NCBI GenBank assembly: GCA_009760855.2
Contig: WPIO01000041.1
Span: forward strand, 935,001-999,000
Length of the DNA stretch: 64,000 bases
Source of the DNA: Cristatella mucedo
Lineage: Eukaryota; Bryozoa; Phylactolaemata; Cristatellidae
Reading direction: 5' to 3'
Made by a program: the position numbers and the translations under genes. Below the pieces are notes generated by a model, which was given only the letters and a program-made list of their open reading frames with translations, made no database searches and was not told the origin of the DNA. Shown here piece by piece: positions 9,004 to 20,938 of this stretch. The number at the start of each line of letters is the position of its first letter. Within the stretch, counting starts at the first letter, position 1.

Positions 9004-11795
9004 CTGGTCGGTTTAGTGAATCTAGGGGTTTGCCTGCTGAAGACTTCGCAATTAGCTGTCACAGCGACCTTATTCGTTACTGGTCTGGGACTTGCAGCCA
9101 CTGTATCGGGCCTGGATTGTGTGCTGCTGCTAATTATAAGATCATCCGTTTAAGATGGCTTATGTAACCAAGTCAAATTTAATTTTTCTTGATTATGGCT
9201 TACATGAGGACATTCGCGAGTAATTTCTATCTCTCGTGTCCTTAATAATTGACAAGATCCATGTTAAAGGCACTTTCGTATGCCGGCAGGGTCCACATTG
9301 TCCAAGCCAGAAAGTTTGCACACTTGATGACCGGAAGAAGCTTAAATAGCTTTAAATAGTTTCGTTGCCTGTGGTCAGTAGATAAATTGCAAACTTATTG
9401 AAATGATACGACGAAGTTTACTGAGCGTATTCGGGGACTTCCTAGGACAGCGGCCCAGCAGCCGCCCAGGAGCGATTCAAGATACCATGACCTTAATTGA
9501 CTAGGATTGACTAAAACAGCGTGAAAAAACACTCAGTCGTCGTGAGATGTACATGAAAGCCAGCGAACGCACGAGGCTGTATACTGCAGCCCATTGCAAT
9601 CTCCGGATGGCGAGTTTGTGCATTCGTTCCATTAGGGGAATTAGATTGAAGTTGACAGCTGGTGCAATGACGTGCGGTACGATGTATATGGCGTATAACG
9701 TACATGTGATTTCCGCTTTCGCAAAGTCACAGGCGATAATTGTAGCAGCGAATTTTTCGGATTCCGCGTGCGTGTGCCTGCGGTTGGTGAATGAACCGCT
9801 AGCAGACTAGCGGACGAACACAAAATCAAAATGGCACTTATTGTAGCGGGCCAGAAACGTATTTTTTCGTAACGGCTGTGTATAGTGTTTACAGACTCGT
9901 GAGTGCCGGGACGTTCTCGCCCTCGAGCTCGGTAGTGGCTTGCTGTATGGTGGCAAAGTCGCGTTCACCGGAGGAGAATATCTCACGCGCCGTTTCGCTG
10001 CCCGAAATCGCGTCACTAATGCAGAGCTTCCGGTAAAGCTTCCGATCACTCCGCGGCACTCGCGAAGACCAGTTGCAACTACCGTTCAGTGGTAAGCGTT
10101 CTTTGTTAGAGCATAGATTGCCGTCTGCAGCCTTCTCGAGGCCGTCCTCACGTTGTTCTTGAACGGGATGGCGACGTCTACGATGATGGCCGCGGCCCCG
10201 TCGTCGGTAACTAGCAATGCTGCTGTAGCAGACCGTGCTTCAAAAGCGTAGGAGCGCCCATGTACTGTGCAGCTCGGTCGGTATGGAGCCACAGTGGAGG
10301 CAGCCGAAGAGCTAAGCATCCTGCCGCAGGCCTCGGTAGCCCCCCCCCCCCGCGATACGGGCATTTACCCTGAGCCACTAATCACTTCTAGCCCGCCCTC
10401 TCTATATCACGTCTAGTCCGCCTCGACTTCGCCACGTCTAGTGCGTCTACTTCTAGTCCGCTGAGCAAATGGCAAGTTGGCAGACGGACGACGAGGGAGG
10501 TAGCACGCGTCCCTGCAGAGGCACACCACTGCCTTTTCCGTGGGCGCATACCGTGTGGCTGCCGCCATCCTGAGCCTGCTTGGGTAGTCCAACCTGGCCC
10601 GGAGGTGTATACCAAGGCGTCCGGTTTCTGCTGTGGCACGAGGAGAGGCTTGCATAGGGTTGATGTCCCTCGCAAAGGATTAAAGGATTACTTAAAGGGC
10701 TACTAATCAAAAGATCGTTCGTTTTAAGAGCGTGAAACTACTCCAGATTTGTATAAGGGCTTAGCTACAGCACCAGGCAGTGGTCTAATTCCAGGGCAGC
10801 TGCACGGTCAAGTTTTACAATCTCTAGAGATCCGGACTGAACTGCCTTACTCTACTGAGAAGAGAGGGTTACCATAGATAGCCAGGGGAGAAGGGGCAGG
10901 CGAGGGGGTGGAGCTCTTCTAGCGAGTCTCGCTTGACTTTCTCGGCAGGCGCGAAGCACTACGCCATAGGATCTTTGCGAAAGGGGCTTCGATTCCTCAA
11001 TTAGACTCAGCGCGCCGACCGGAATGCTGCCGCTGCACGCACGGGATGCAGCCACTGTCTGTAGGCATAAGTAGGGTAGAATGGAACAGCCCTCAAGCAA
11101 GAGGTTCAACGCTGACGAAGTTATATGTCGTGTGTTTGCTAACTTCCACACAACGAAGATACGTACGTCCGGGTTATCAGGTCCTGCCTAGTACACTGTA
11201 GCATGCTGGACTGTTCGCGACCACTCTCCACGAGTCTGATGACATTGCTTCGAGATACAGAGGCTGAATTAGTTTCGTCTTTGGCTCTGCCGGTATCGTT
11301 CGGTTATTGTTTAATTGCTGCAACATTAAGTTGCCGACCATTCTTAGCTTTCGCGAAGTAGCCGTTGTAGCTCTAGGAAGCTACTGACCAGCAGGCACGA
11401 CATCATTTTGCACCCAGCATGCATGCATTCCGAGCTTTGCGGTGACTTTAACTGCACCACCGGCAATCATGGTCAAGGACTCTGCTGTACTTAATAGAAA
11501 TGTGTTGCGGCTGAAGCCCGCTGAACGCTCGTTGAGATATCCGTGAGCATGCCAACCCCAATGCAAATGTACGTCCTTCAAGTTTTCCCAACGTTTGGAG
11601 CGTCGGCGCTGCCGAAATAAGTCCGGGCCCAGATTCGAACCGCGAAATCGAGAAGAAGGCACCTGCTTCCTTCTGCTGCGACTCGCCGCCGAAGCCCGAG
11701 CGGCAGAGATTGAGCACGTGTGAGAGCACGATTGTCAATTTTCCCGATTGAGCACGAGCCGATCGGCTAGAACAGTGCAAGTACGTCACGCAGGT
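9004..11795. other. No gene seen in this 2.8-kb stretch
   Basis: No recognised SINE, LINE or coding exon. A C-run lies at about 10340-10352 and CACGTCTAGT-type short repeats at about 10408-10460. Confidence 0.4.
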
Positions 11796-11909
11796 GTGAG
11801 GAGGCACACTCGCTGTTACGACTAGGGTGAGGCAAACTCGTTGTTACAACTAGTGTGAGGCACACTCGCTGTTGCGACTAGTGTGAGGCATACTCGCTGT
11901 TACGTACTG
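11796..11909 (+). repeat. About 28-bp tandem repeat, four units
   Basis: Unit GTGAGGCACACTCGCTGTTA plus CGACTAG, four diverged copies. Confidence 0.9.
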
Positions 11910-11994
11910 CTTGCTCAATTCAGGACTTGGTGGACGGCAGAGGGACGACAGCGGAAAAAATAAAGCCCCACGAGACTAGGAAAAAATGTCAAAA

Positions 11995-12160
11995 CATACT
12001 AGCTGATTTAACAGCCTCTTTTGAACAGCGGCAGAAGAGCCTTAAAGGCTATCACAACCGCTTGCAGTGCCAGCGAAGGATCACGCATGGCAGGATTTGA
12101 ACCCACGACCTCGGTCGTGAAGAGCAACCGCCTTACCTAATGGGTCATCACGGCCCACCA
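11995..12160 (-). mobile_element. SINE-A copy
   Basis: ACTAGCTGATTTAACAGCCT at its 3' end, B-box complement GGATTTGAACCCACGACC, head end GTCATCACGGCCCACC. Confidence 0.88.
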
Positions 12161-12362
12161 AAAAATAGGCTCACAAGCCCCACGAGACTGGAAAACTCAA
12201 TAAGTTTATGAGCAATCGGCTAAAAACAAAAGCCGACATGTCCACCATTGACCGTCGCTCCACGCCCCAAGATGCATTAGCAACCGGTTTCGCCGCTCGT
12301 TTCCGTTGAGAGCGTCGTCCACCCTCGGATTCTCAGAGTCATTGGGATCATCCACATCCTGT

Positions 12363-12502
12363 AGAAGAACCCTTTGTCAATTGTGCCTAGTGGCTACCGC
12401 TCCCGCTTGCTGCAGGCAATATAGAATGGCCAACTTCTGAACTCGAACCCACGAGCGTCAGTCGAGAAGTTTGAGCGCCTCACCACCTGGGCTACGACCA
12501 AG
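12363..12502 (-). mobile_element. SINE-A-like copy, diverged
   Basis: CGCTTGCTGCAGGCAATA, CTCGAACCCACGA (B box complement) and CCTCACCACCTGGGCTACGA head. A divergent SINE-A subfamily. Confidence 0.6.
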
Positions 12503-12747
12503 CGGCAAGGCGCCATCTCTCACTCGTGCGTGCAACTTTGCACGCATTCGGCTCACTGTGTAGCCGCGGTCGTGTGGCGCTCGTCTGGCCAAGTCGTTAT
12601 TGTTTCGCATCTCGAGACGCCAATCCTACTGGCGGTGTAGGTACTGTCATTGCACTTGGGCGAGAAAGAAACCTCAAAAGAAGGGTGCTCCAGCAATGGA
12701 ACCACGAAGCCGAAGGCGTCTCTTAATCGATACGGGCGAGGTTAAGA

Positions 12748-12900
12748 TCGGCTGATCAAACAGCCCCATTTATATAGCGGCTGAAGAAGCCTTGACTGCT
12801 GAATCGCCAACGCCTGCTGCGAGTAATTAGTGAAGGATTACCTGCTGCTGCAGGACTCGAGCCCACGAACCGGGTCGACTAGTGAGAGCAGCTTGCCTCA
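12748..12900 (-). mobile_element. SINE-A-like copy, diverged
   Basis: GGCTGATCAAACAGCCCCAT, GAAGAAGCCTTGACTGC and B-box complement GGACTCGAGCCCACGA. Confidence 0.65.
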
Positions 12901-12925
12901 GGGGGGGGGGCGGCGGAGGGGCTAA

Positions 12926-13000
12926 GTTTCACGGCAGCCTGGTTTACGTTAGGTCTCCGGTCCCGGAGATCGTGAGTTCAACTCCCGCTGACAACTTTTT
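12926..13000 (+). other. tRNA-like fragment (probable SINE head)
   Basis: GGAGATCGTGAGTTCAACTC resembles a B box and is followed by TTTTT. No cloverleaf acceptor stem could be formed, so it is not called as a tRNA gene. Confidence 0.35.
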
Positions 13001-13366
13001 GCCGACCGGCGCTACCCTCCATCCGGTCCGGGCCGCAGCGGACGCACCTGGATGACGCAGCGTCCCGCCCAGGTGCTCGAGCCTACTCACGCGCACCGTC
13101 GGCGAGAAATCGTCGTCACTCTCGTGCAGGTTATACAGCGTCTTCAAGCTTCGGTTCCGCTTATCCGACACGGGCTCTCAGTAGCTCCTCTCGTCGGCAG
13201 CCCCGGCGAGCTATCGGCGCTCTGAGGCGTGGCTCTGCCGACCCAGCGCCGTCCATTGTCTGCTATAGGTCGCCCGTTCGTCTGGCCCATCTGTGACTGC
13301 CCGCAGGGGCGCCGTGACGACGGCTCGCGGGTGACGGTGACCGGCGAGTCGCTGTGACCGACGACC

Positions 13367-13532
13367 ATGCCCGTGGCCAAGACGCGGGTCGAAGAGCTGC
13401 AGGTGTGCAAGCTGCTGCAGTGCGTGCGCGACCAGGACCGCACGCAGATCGAGAAGCTGTGCGACAGTGGCATACCGCTGCTCGTCAACTACAACGAGCC
13501 CGAGCATGGCGACACGGCGCTCAACATCGCCG
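13367..13532 (+). CDS. ANKEF1: ANKEF1 exon 1 (start codon)
   Basis: ATG at 13367 (ACC before ATG, A at -3) to donor GTGAGT at 13533; ends in phase 1. Encodes the conserved N-terminal helix region and the first half of ankyrin repeat 1 (DTALNIA). Confidence 0.93.
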
Positions 13533-16500
13533 GTGAGTCGCTACCACTACCCGCTTCCGCCTGACGTGCGCAGCACGCGACAATAAACCTCCGCAACAGC
13601 CGCCGCCGCCGCCGAAGCCGCAGTCGTCGCCGCGTGCTGCAGCCGCTTCCACTGAGGCATGTAGCAACCGGTTTCTCGCCCCTCCCCCGCCTGACGACAG
13701 CCACTCGAAACGATGAGACCATGCTGGAGTTCCTGCTCAGCCTCGGAGCGCACCCGGACGTGGTCGACTTCCGCGGACGCTCGGCGGTTATGCGAGCGGC
13801 CGAGTACGGTCACACGGAAGCGTTCGATGTGCTGGCCAAGGCCGGCGCCAACATGAAATTGAAGGACATGGAGGGCAAAGGTCAGTCTGATGCCGGCCGT
13901 GGTTGCGTTCGCCGGTGCTGCCGCGAGATGCTCGCCCGGGACACCCGACGGCCGGCCGTTCGCCACTCGCCGCCCGGCTGCCGATCGCGACCTGCCGTCC
14001 CTAGACTTTGGCGCCATATTTGAAAACGAATTTAGCCGCATATGTGCGCACATGATGCAAAGGCTGCATTCAGTGCCTCGTATTTTGCCCGCGACGTCTC
14101 CTCCCGAGCTCGGTCGGCTGCGTCGTTGGAGCTCAGCCTTGTCTACGCAGTCCTCGCCTTCCACGATCGTCTCTCGCTTCCCACTTCGCTGTTGCTCTCC
14201 GCCCCTCCGCTCTCCTCTCCTCTTTCTCCTTCTTCCTGTCTCTCCCCAGTCCTGTCGCTGTCCGTCTGCTCCGCCCCTTTCTCCCGTCCGGCTGTAGTCG
14301 CTTTGGTATTTGGCTCTCCGAGCTAGCCCGAGCTCACGCTTCGGCACTCTCCGCTCCGGCTGTAGGTCTGCTCTTTGCTCCGCTCCTCGCTCCCCGAGCT
14401 CTCCCCGCTCCGGCTGTAGGTCTGCTCTGGTACTGCCTGACGCCAACGGAGCGGCACGCCAAGATTGTCGAGCTGGCGCTGCGCTACGGCGCCGACGTCA
14501 ACAACCGGTCCAAGGACGGCACGCCCATTTTCGTCGAGGCTTGCAAGAGGGCGCTCGACAGCGAGTCGCTCTGCTTGACTCTGCTCCGGCTCGGCGCGGA
14601 GGCCAACAGCCGCCACGAAGTGCGTATAGCGCCTCATAGATCTCCTTCGCATGCGCCGGCTTGGTCCTCGCGGCACTGTGGAGTTACAGACGAGCGGAGA
14701 TACGTTGCATCACGACGAGCGCGATACATGGATACGCTATGCTGTAGATACGTCATGTCGGGCTCAGCGCCTCCAGCGGCGACGGCCAGCGGTCCGAGAG
14801 TGCTTCCCTGTAGCTGCTCTTTCGGGCTTTCATGTTCACTTTCCCGCCTTGCTGCCGTCAGAGATTCCCGCGGGGGGGGGGCGGGGAGCTTTTTTTGCTT
14901 CGCCCACGACTGGAACAGCGCCGCCGCCTGCGCTTATGCGTTTCGGCCAGGCGTCGGGCGTCACGGCGCTAATGGCTGCTTGCGGAGCCGGCAACGCTAC
15001 CGTGGTGGCGGCGATATTGGCCGCCGGCGGCGACCCGGACGCCCTGGACAGGTTCAACAGTCACGCGGCCCATTTGGCTGCCAAGCGTGAGTTGCGCACG
15101 CGGCTGCTTCCGGTTCACCCTGGTCCGCGGAGCCTCGCGAGCGCTGGCCACCGTCGTCCACTACCGGAAGGGGAAGCGTAAACGGAAGTGCGAGCCGAGC
15201 GACAAGTCCTCGTGGCTCTTTTCTTTTAAACCGTCATTCGTCGCTTGTCATTTGCCGTCGTCGTCATTACGTTTGCAGTCGGATCGCTACCCTGTCTGGC
15301 GGCGCTGGCTGCTTACGGTGCCAACTTCGACCAAGTCGACTTGAAGAACAAGGCGGAGGGTCACAATGGCGGAAACACGCCGCTGCACTATGCCGCCAAA
15401 GGACACGCCATGTGCTGTCGATTCCTGGTGCAGCGAGGTAGCGTTTGCCGCCGGCGTAGCAGCTGCTACCCGAGGCCGCTTTGCCGGAGGAACAAATTGC
15501 AAATTGAGGAGGCCGACGAGGAAAAAAGGAAAGGAAAAGAAAGAGAAGAAAAAGAAAGGAAGGACGAGAAAGGAAGGAAGGATGGGGAAGGAAGGACGGG
15601 GAAGGAGCACCAGCGGCGGCAGCGGCGGCGGATAGTACGCGCGCGGCCGGTCACCGCTCTCGTCTCGCCCGTTCAGGCTGCAATCCCAAGACAAAGAACA
15701 ACGACGGCCTGGTGGCTCGCCTAATCGCCAAGGAGGGCAACTTCAAGGACTGCTTCAAGGAGCTGCTCAAGGGCGAGAAATCGTTCGGCAAGACGGGCAA
15801 GAACAACGAGCCGTGGGCGGTGCGCCTGTACGACTGGACGTGCTGCCGGAGCGCGAGCGTCACCGAGGCGCTCAAGCGCTTCGACCAGGAGAATTCGGGC
15901 ACGATCAAGAAGGACGACTTCATCGACTCGCTGCAGAGCCTCAACGCCCCGCTGCCCGACGACAACATCAAGCGCATTCTGCTGGCCCACGACAAGGGCA
16001 AGGACGGTAACATTGACTACGACGAGTTCCTGTCCGGAAAGAAGTACATCAACAAGCTCTACCTCATGAGCTCGTTCGAGGTCAAAAAGAAAGGCAAGAA
16101 AGGTGAGTCGCAAAGAGAGAGAGCGTCGCCCTTTTGGCGTGCGCCCGGGTCATTGGGGTCAGCGCGGTTGACCCTTTGTCCGCGTTTCGCAGAATGGCGA
16201 CGCGTCGGACTCGGCAGCTGAAGGTCGGTAGCTGAAAGCCGCCGCGATTGCTAGAAGCTAATGCGGTCGCGTTTGCCGTTGATGGGATCGATGAGCGACG
16301 CGGTATCGCGATTGCGATTGATGGGATCGATGAGCGACGCGGTATCGCGATTGCGATTGATGGGATCGATGAGCGACGCGGTATCGCGATTGCGATTGAT
16401 GGGATCGATGAGCGACGCGGTATCGCGATTGCGATTGGCTGGTTGATTTTGCTGGTTGTCGCTTTCGCATGAATCGGCCGTAGAGAAAGGCGCACACGTG

Positions 16501-19500
16501 ACATTACATTACATTACACTCGAACTCCTTCGACCTCTACCTGGTTACATTAGATTCGTTCGCAATAAGCATAGTCTTGTCAGTAGCAGTCAGAACATTT
16601 TTGGCAACTGTTTATCGAAAAAGCTGAGGCACTGGGAAGCACCTCCGACGGCAGCTCCGAGACGCCATAGCGACTGTGCGGATGCTGCGCTGGAGAGTTT
16701 TCTAGAGGGCGCTCAAAGCCTAAGCGGCTTCCGGTACGCGTGCGGCAGCCAAAGACTCCATCTCACGCAACGAAGAGAAAGTGAAAGGCATAGCTGAGTA
16801 GTAGGGCAGTTGAAGTAGTGAGTAGCACGTCCGGACGACTGGACAGCATGTTCCCCCGTCGTTTCGCAAGTATCATGGAAATGAGTTCCAGTCTTTTACC
16901 CGTAGAGCGACAGCTTCTGTTCACTGGTCTTTAAGCGAAGGAATGGAACATCGAATTTATTGTCCATCGAGGACCTGGGGGCACGCGGAGGCTGAAACTG
17001 ACGCAGGAGCCCAGCTAGCTATGAAGGAAACAAACCAAGGCAGTCTTGTGGGTCCGAGTTATAATTTCGCTCTGTATCTGTTGATCAACCGTTAGCCATC
17101 GCAGCTCCATCAGCAAAGGAGACACACGGCCGAAGCTCTTGGATTTGTTGAGCAACCTTACGGTCATACTCATCACCAGCTCAGAGTCTTCATGTATTTT
17201 ATCGTTAGCCGAGCCACAGCTGGATTAGTCCAGCCTAGGCGGACTCAGGGAGCTACTAAGATCTCTAGCCTGCCGCCGTCTTAGGCAGTCGTAGTAATGT
17301 TTTAGACAGGGATCGAACGTGAAAGCTTGCTGGGGAACCTATCTTCTTAACGTGTCTTTCACACGTCAAGCACTTATCAAAGTGGACGTCTTGGTGAGCC
17401 GTGATGGCACACTAAGTAAGGCCGTTTCTTTTCACGACCTTGGTCCCGAGTTCGTGGGTTCGAATCCTGTGTTGGGTGATCCTTTATCGCCGATGCAAGT
17501 GGTGGTGATAGCCGTAAAGGCTCTTCTTTCGCTATACAAAAGAGGCTGTTTAATCTGCTAGTATTTAATGTAATTTAAATCTACATTCAAAGCACTCGAT
17601 GGCGATCGCTATGTAGTATCATCAATTAGAAGAGCTTGAGGTTTCTGTAGAGGAGGAGTTTGCTTTTATTATAGTTTAGCTTAGAAAATGTGGCAGACAT
17701 CCAGGATGGCATCTCTGTAAGGCCTTTAGTTTATCCGTCGCTGCAGCTGATTCTTTCTGAAAGAGATTCGGTTCCCGTGGGTTCGTCACGCAGATGCGAA
17801 ATTATTGTTAGTGAAATTTAAACCGGCTGCTGAATAGATTTATCGATGACCAGGCGGAAGTAGTAGATGTCCCGATAGTGAGCACGAATGAAGGCCTGGT
17901 GCGATTGGTTTGCCTAATGCTTAAATTTCTGTAGTTCTGCAAAGCCATAGACTAGCTGAATGAAAAAGGTCTTCGGAGCTCAAAATTAGAAGACGATGGA
18001 CGGGATAGAAAGCGAACCTTTTGGCTCCCAGATGCTTATGGAGTAGATGTAAGCATTTGCAATCTATGAGATATATCCCCCTTAAGACCAAAGTGTAGCC
18101 TAGACCTAGCACATGTGGTATCCCCCCAGCCTGTCCAAAAGCTTAAGGCTTCGGAAAACGAATAAGCTGTACGAATTTCTTTCTTCGGAGGAAAATTTAA
18201 CCCACATTCTATCTGTCTTAGTTTGCGGTATAATTCTCTAAACAACTTATACTCTTTTCTCTCTCTCTCACTCTCTTACCTATTTATCCATCAAGGAAAT
18301 CTAGGTTTTCATTTTTATGCAATTGAAATGCAGCTTGTTCTGTAAGCTTTCTCTACCTTCCACTGTCGTAAACTCCCCAGCTCTCTTGCGGTTTGTATTG
18401 TTAATATTCTCACCTGGATGGCAGCAAACGTTATGAAATCGAGTCAAGATAAAACAGGCGTAATAGTTCCTGGAAAACCTAGTGTCACCCGGAATCTGGA
18501 AAGCCTTACTATCGAAATGCAGTCGGCCGGTATATTCCCTACTTTGTCTGCACGAAGTTTTTTGTATATTGATCCATAATATATAGTATAATTGATTTGT
18601 ATATTGTCCTAAGAGAACTAGATCTCTGTTCAGGCGCTTCACATATGCCACGGGACTCGAGGCCTCGACATTTGTCATCCAATACATTAACCTTGACTTT
18701 AGTCAATGCGATATAATAATAATAATATAATTCATTTATATAGCACCCCAAGAGAACTTAATCTCTATTCAGGCGCTTCACATATGCCTTGGGGCTCGAG
18801 CCCACGACCTCAGTCAGACCTTGGTCGGGGCGAGCACCTTAACTGCTAGACCAAACCAGCTCGGCGATCACCTTAACCGCCGGGCTTAACCGGTGCGACT
18901 AAACGATCTGTCACCAGATGACCCCATAAGCTCCGCAGCCGATTTCACGTATTTTCGGCTTGGTACAATCGCGGAAATTTGAACTCGCTTACGTAAGGAT
19001 ACCCGACCCTAGACTTCTGTAACTCGCCACTTGCTGCAGGCTTTCCTACCTGAGGAAGAAGAAGACGCCTTCATTTGGTGCAAAGCTGCTGCTGCTGCTG
19101 CCGCCGCTCGGCTCAACTGTCGTGAGCGCTGCACTGCCAATTAACTAACACTTGTCCTGCAACGCTTGCTCCCCATCTGGATAGCAGTGCATCGACTTCC
19201 AGGTTCTTTCACCCTTCTTAAGTTGCGTCATTCTATTGATCCGGTTTATGTGTCATGTGTCTGAAATACTTACTGCATTCTAATCGCACTACCTGCTCCT
19301 CTGACTCGGTCGTTTGCTTGTTTCTCTGACGTACGTCAAATCCCTTGTAAGCCGCCCAGTCGGTTTCTATGGTCCTAAAATCTGGAGCTCGCTGCCAACT
19401 AATATAACATTATCTCCTGACTTTACTACATTTAAAAAGAAGCTAGAAATGCACCCATTTCATGCAGCAGTTTTTCTGCCAATATGAACCAGTCTTTTTT

Positions 19501-20852
19501 GTGTTTTCTAAAATCTGTGCACGCTATCACTTGCCAGTTGACATGCTATCTGTCCTGGGTATGTAAAGTACATAGAAATAGATTTAATTATCACAGAACG
19601 CTATATACAACAATGTCTTATTATTATAATAATTATTATCAATGTTAGACATTTTGCCAGTAGCTTTAAGTTGGCAGAATTGTGGAGCATACTGCAGCTG
19701 CTAGACTTTACTAGGCTGAACTCTTTGGTCTGGGAGGAAGGAAGGGGGACGACGAGAAGAGCGGCTTCCAAGGGAAAGCGAAAATTAAAAGACCAGTGAG
19801 TGCGAGCCGAAACTACGAGCTGACTATCCGCTGAGTTGTGGAGGTCACAGACAGCATAAGCGGAGGTCACAGATGGCGTGTTTGTAACTGCATGAAGGCG
19901 CTATATCTTCAATATGCATATATAGGTATTGAAATAATATATTCCTGTAAATATTATTTGGTTCGGAAATGTATATTTAGTTATACACATATATCTGAAT
20001 ATAAAGATATAATCATATATAAATAAATACATAAATGATTCACTTATATAGGGCCCATAGAAACACCCACACACACGTACAGAGCGCACACATACGCGCG
20101 AGCACACACACACACACACACACACATACACACACACACACACGCATGCAGACACACATTCGCACTGACCAATGACTGGACCCGGTTTCTCTTGGTGACC
20201 AGAGTGAGTAGCAGAGCCGTTGGGCGGTTCCATGATTTTTTAGACGCTTTTGGTGTCTGCTACTGCTCTTCTTTCGCTCAGCTTCGGCGAAGTATCTCCA
20301 TGTCTGACTGGCGACATTCGTCCACTGTAAACTAAAAATCAAAGCTATTCAAGCCAGAGCAAACGAGCTTTGGCGGCCATCGTACCTCTTGCAGCGGGAA
20401 AGTGGGAGTTGTCTGCTTTAGGAATCAAATCCACAACCGAAGGGTCATTCAGTGTGATAGCCTCACCTCTAGGCTAAGACACAGGGGTGAGCCGCTTCAA
20501 TTAGGCTGCTGGCCAGGCCGAGGAGAGGAGCCCAGCTTTTGATGTGGACGTAACTCAGATCGAGGCAGCCTCGGCCTGCAGCTGATGGCCGACCGGCAGT
20601 AGCCTTCTGATTCTGAGAGATTTGCCCTATACCTTTTCTTGAGGCTATTAAATCATTCGACCTTTCTTTTAATTTATTTATTTACAGTCGGCTCTGCGTA
20701 TAAGAATATCAGATATAGGAATACTCCGCTTATAAGAATAGTAGTTCTTCGTCCCAGATTTTAAGCAATATTTGTCTCACTCCACATATGGAAATACACC
20801 CCATGTAAGATTGTCATTGCCGGCCCGAGCGTATTCTTATAAGCGGAGTCGA

Positions 20853-20938
<86 letters not shown>

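Noticed and set aside
13547-14446. 299-codon minus-strand frame
   Set aside because: Shadow of ANKEF1 exons 2-3 and pyrimidine-rich intron 2; composition is low complexity.
16248-16497. Repeat protein with 13-residue units
   Set aside because: Lies in an intron, open on both strands because of unit length only.
17454-17470. tRNA gene at SINE-A B boxes
   Set aside because: The A-B spacing and head are SINE-like, no acceptor stem closes, and a long shared non-tRNA body follows in every copy.
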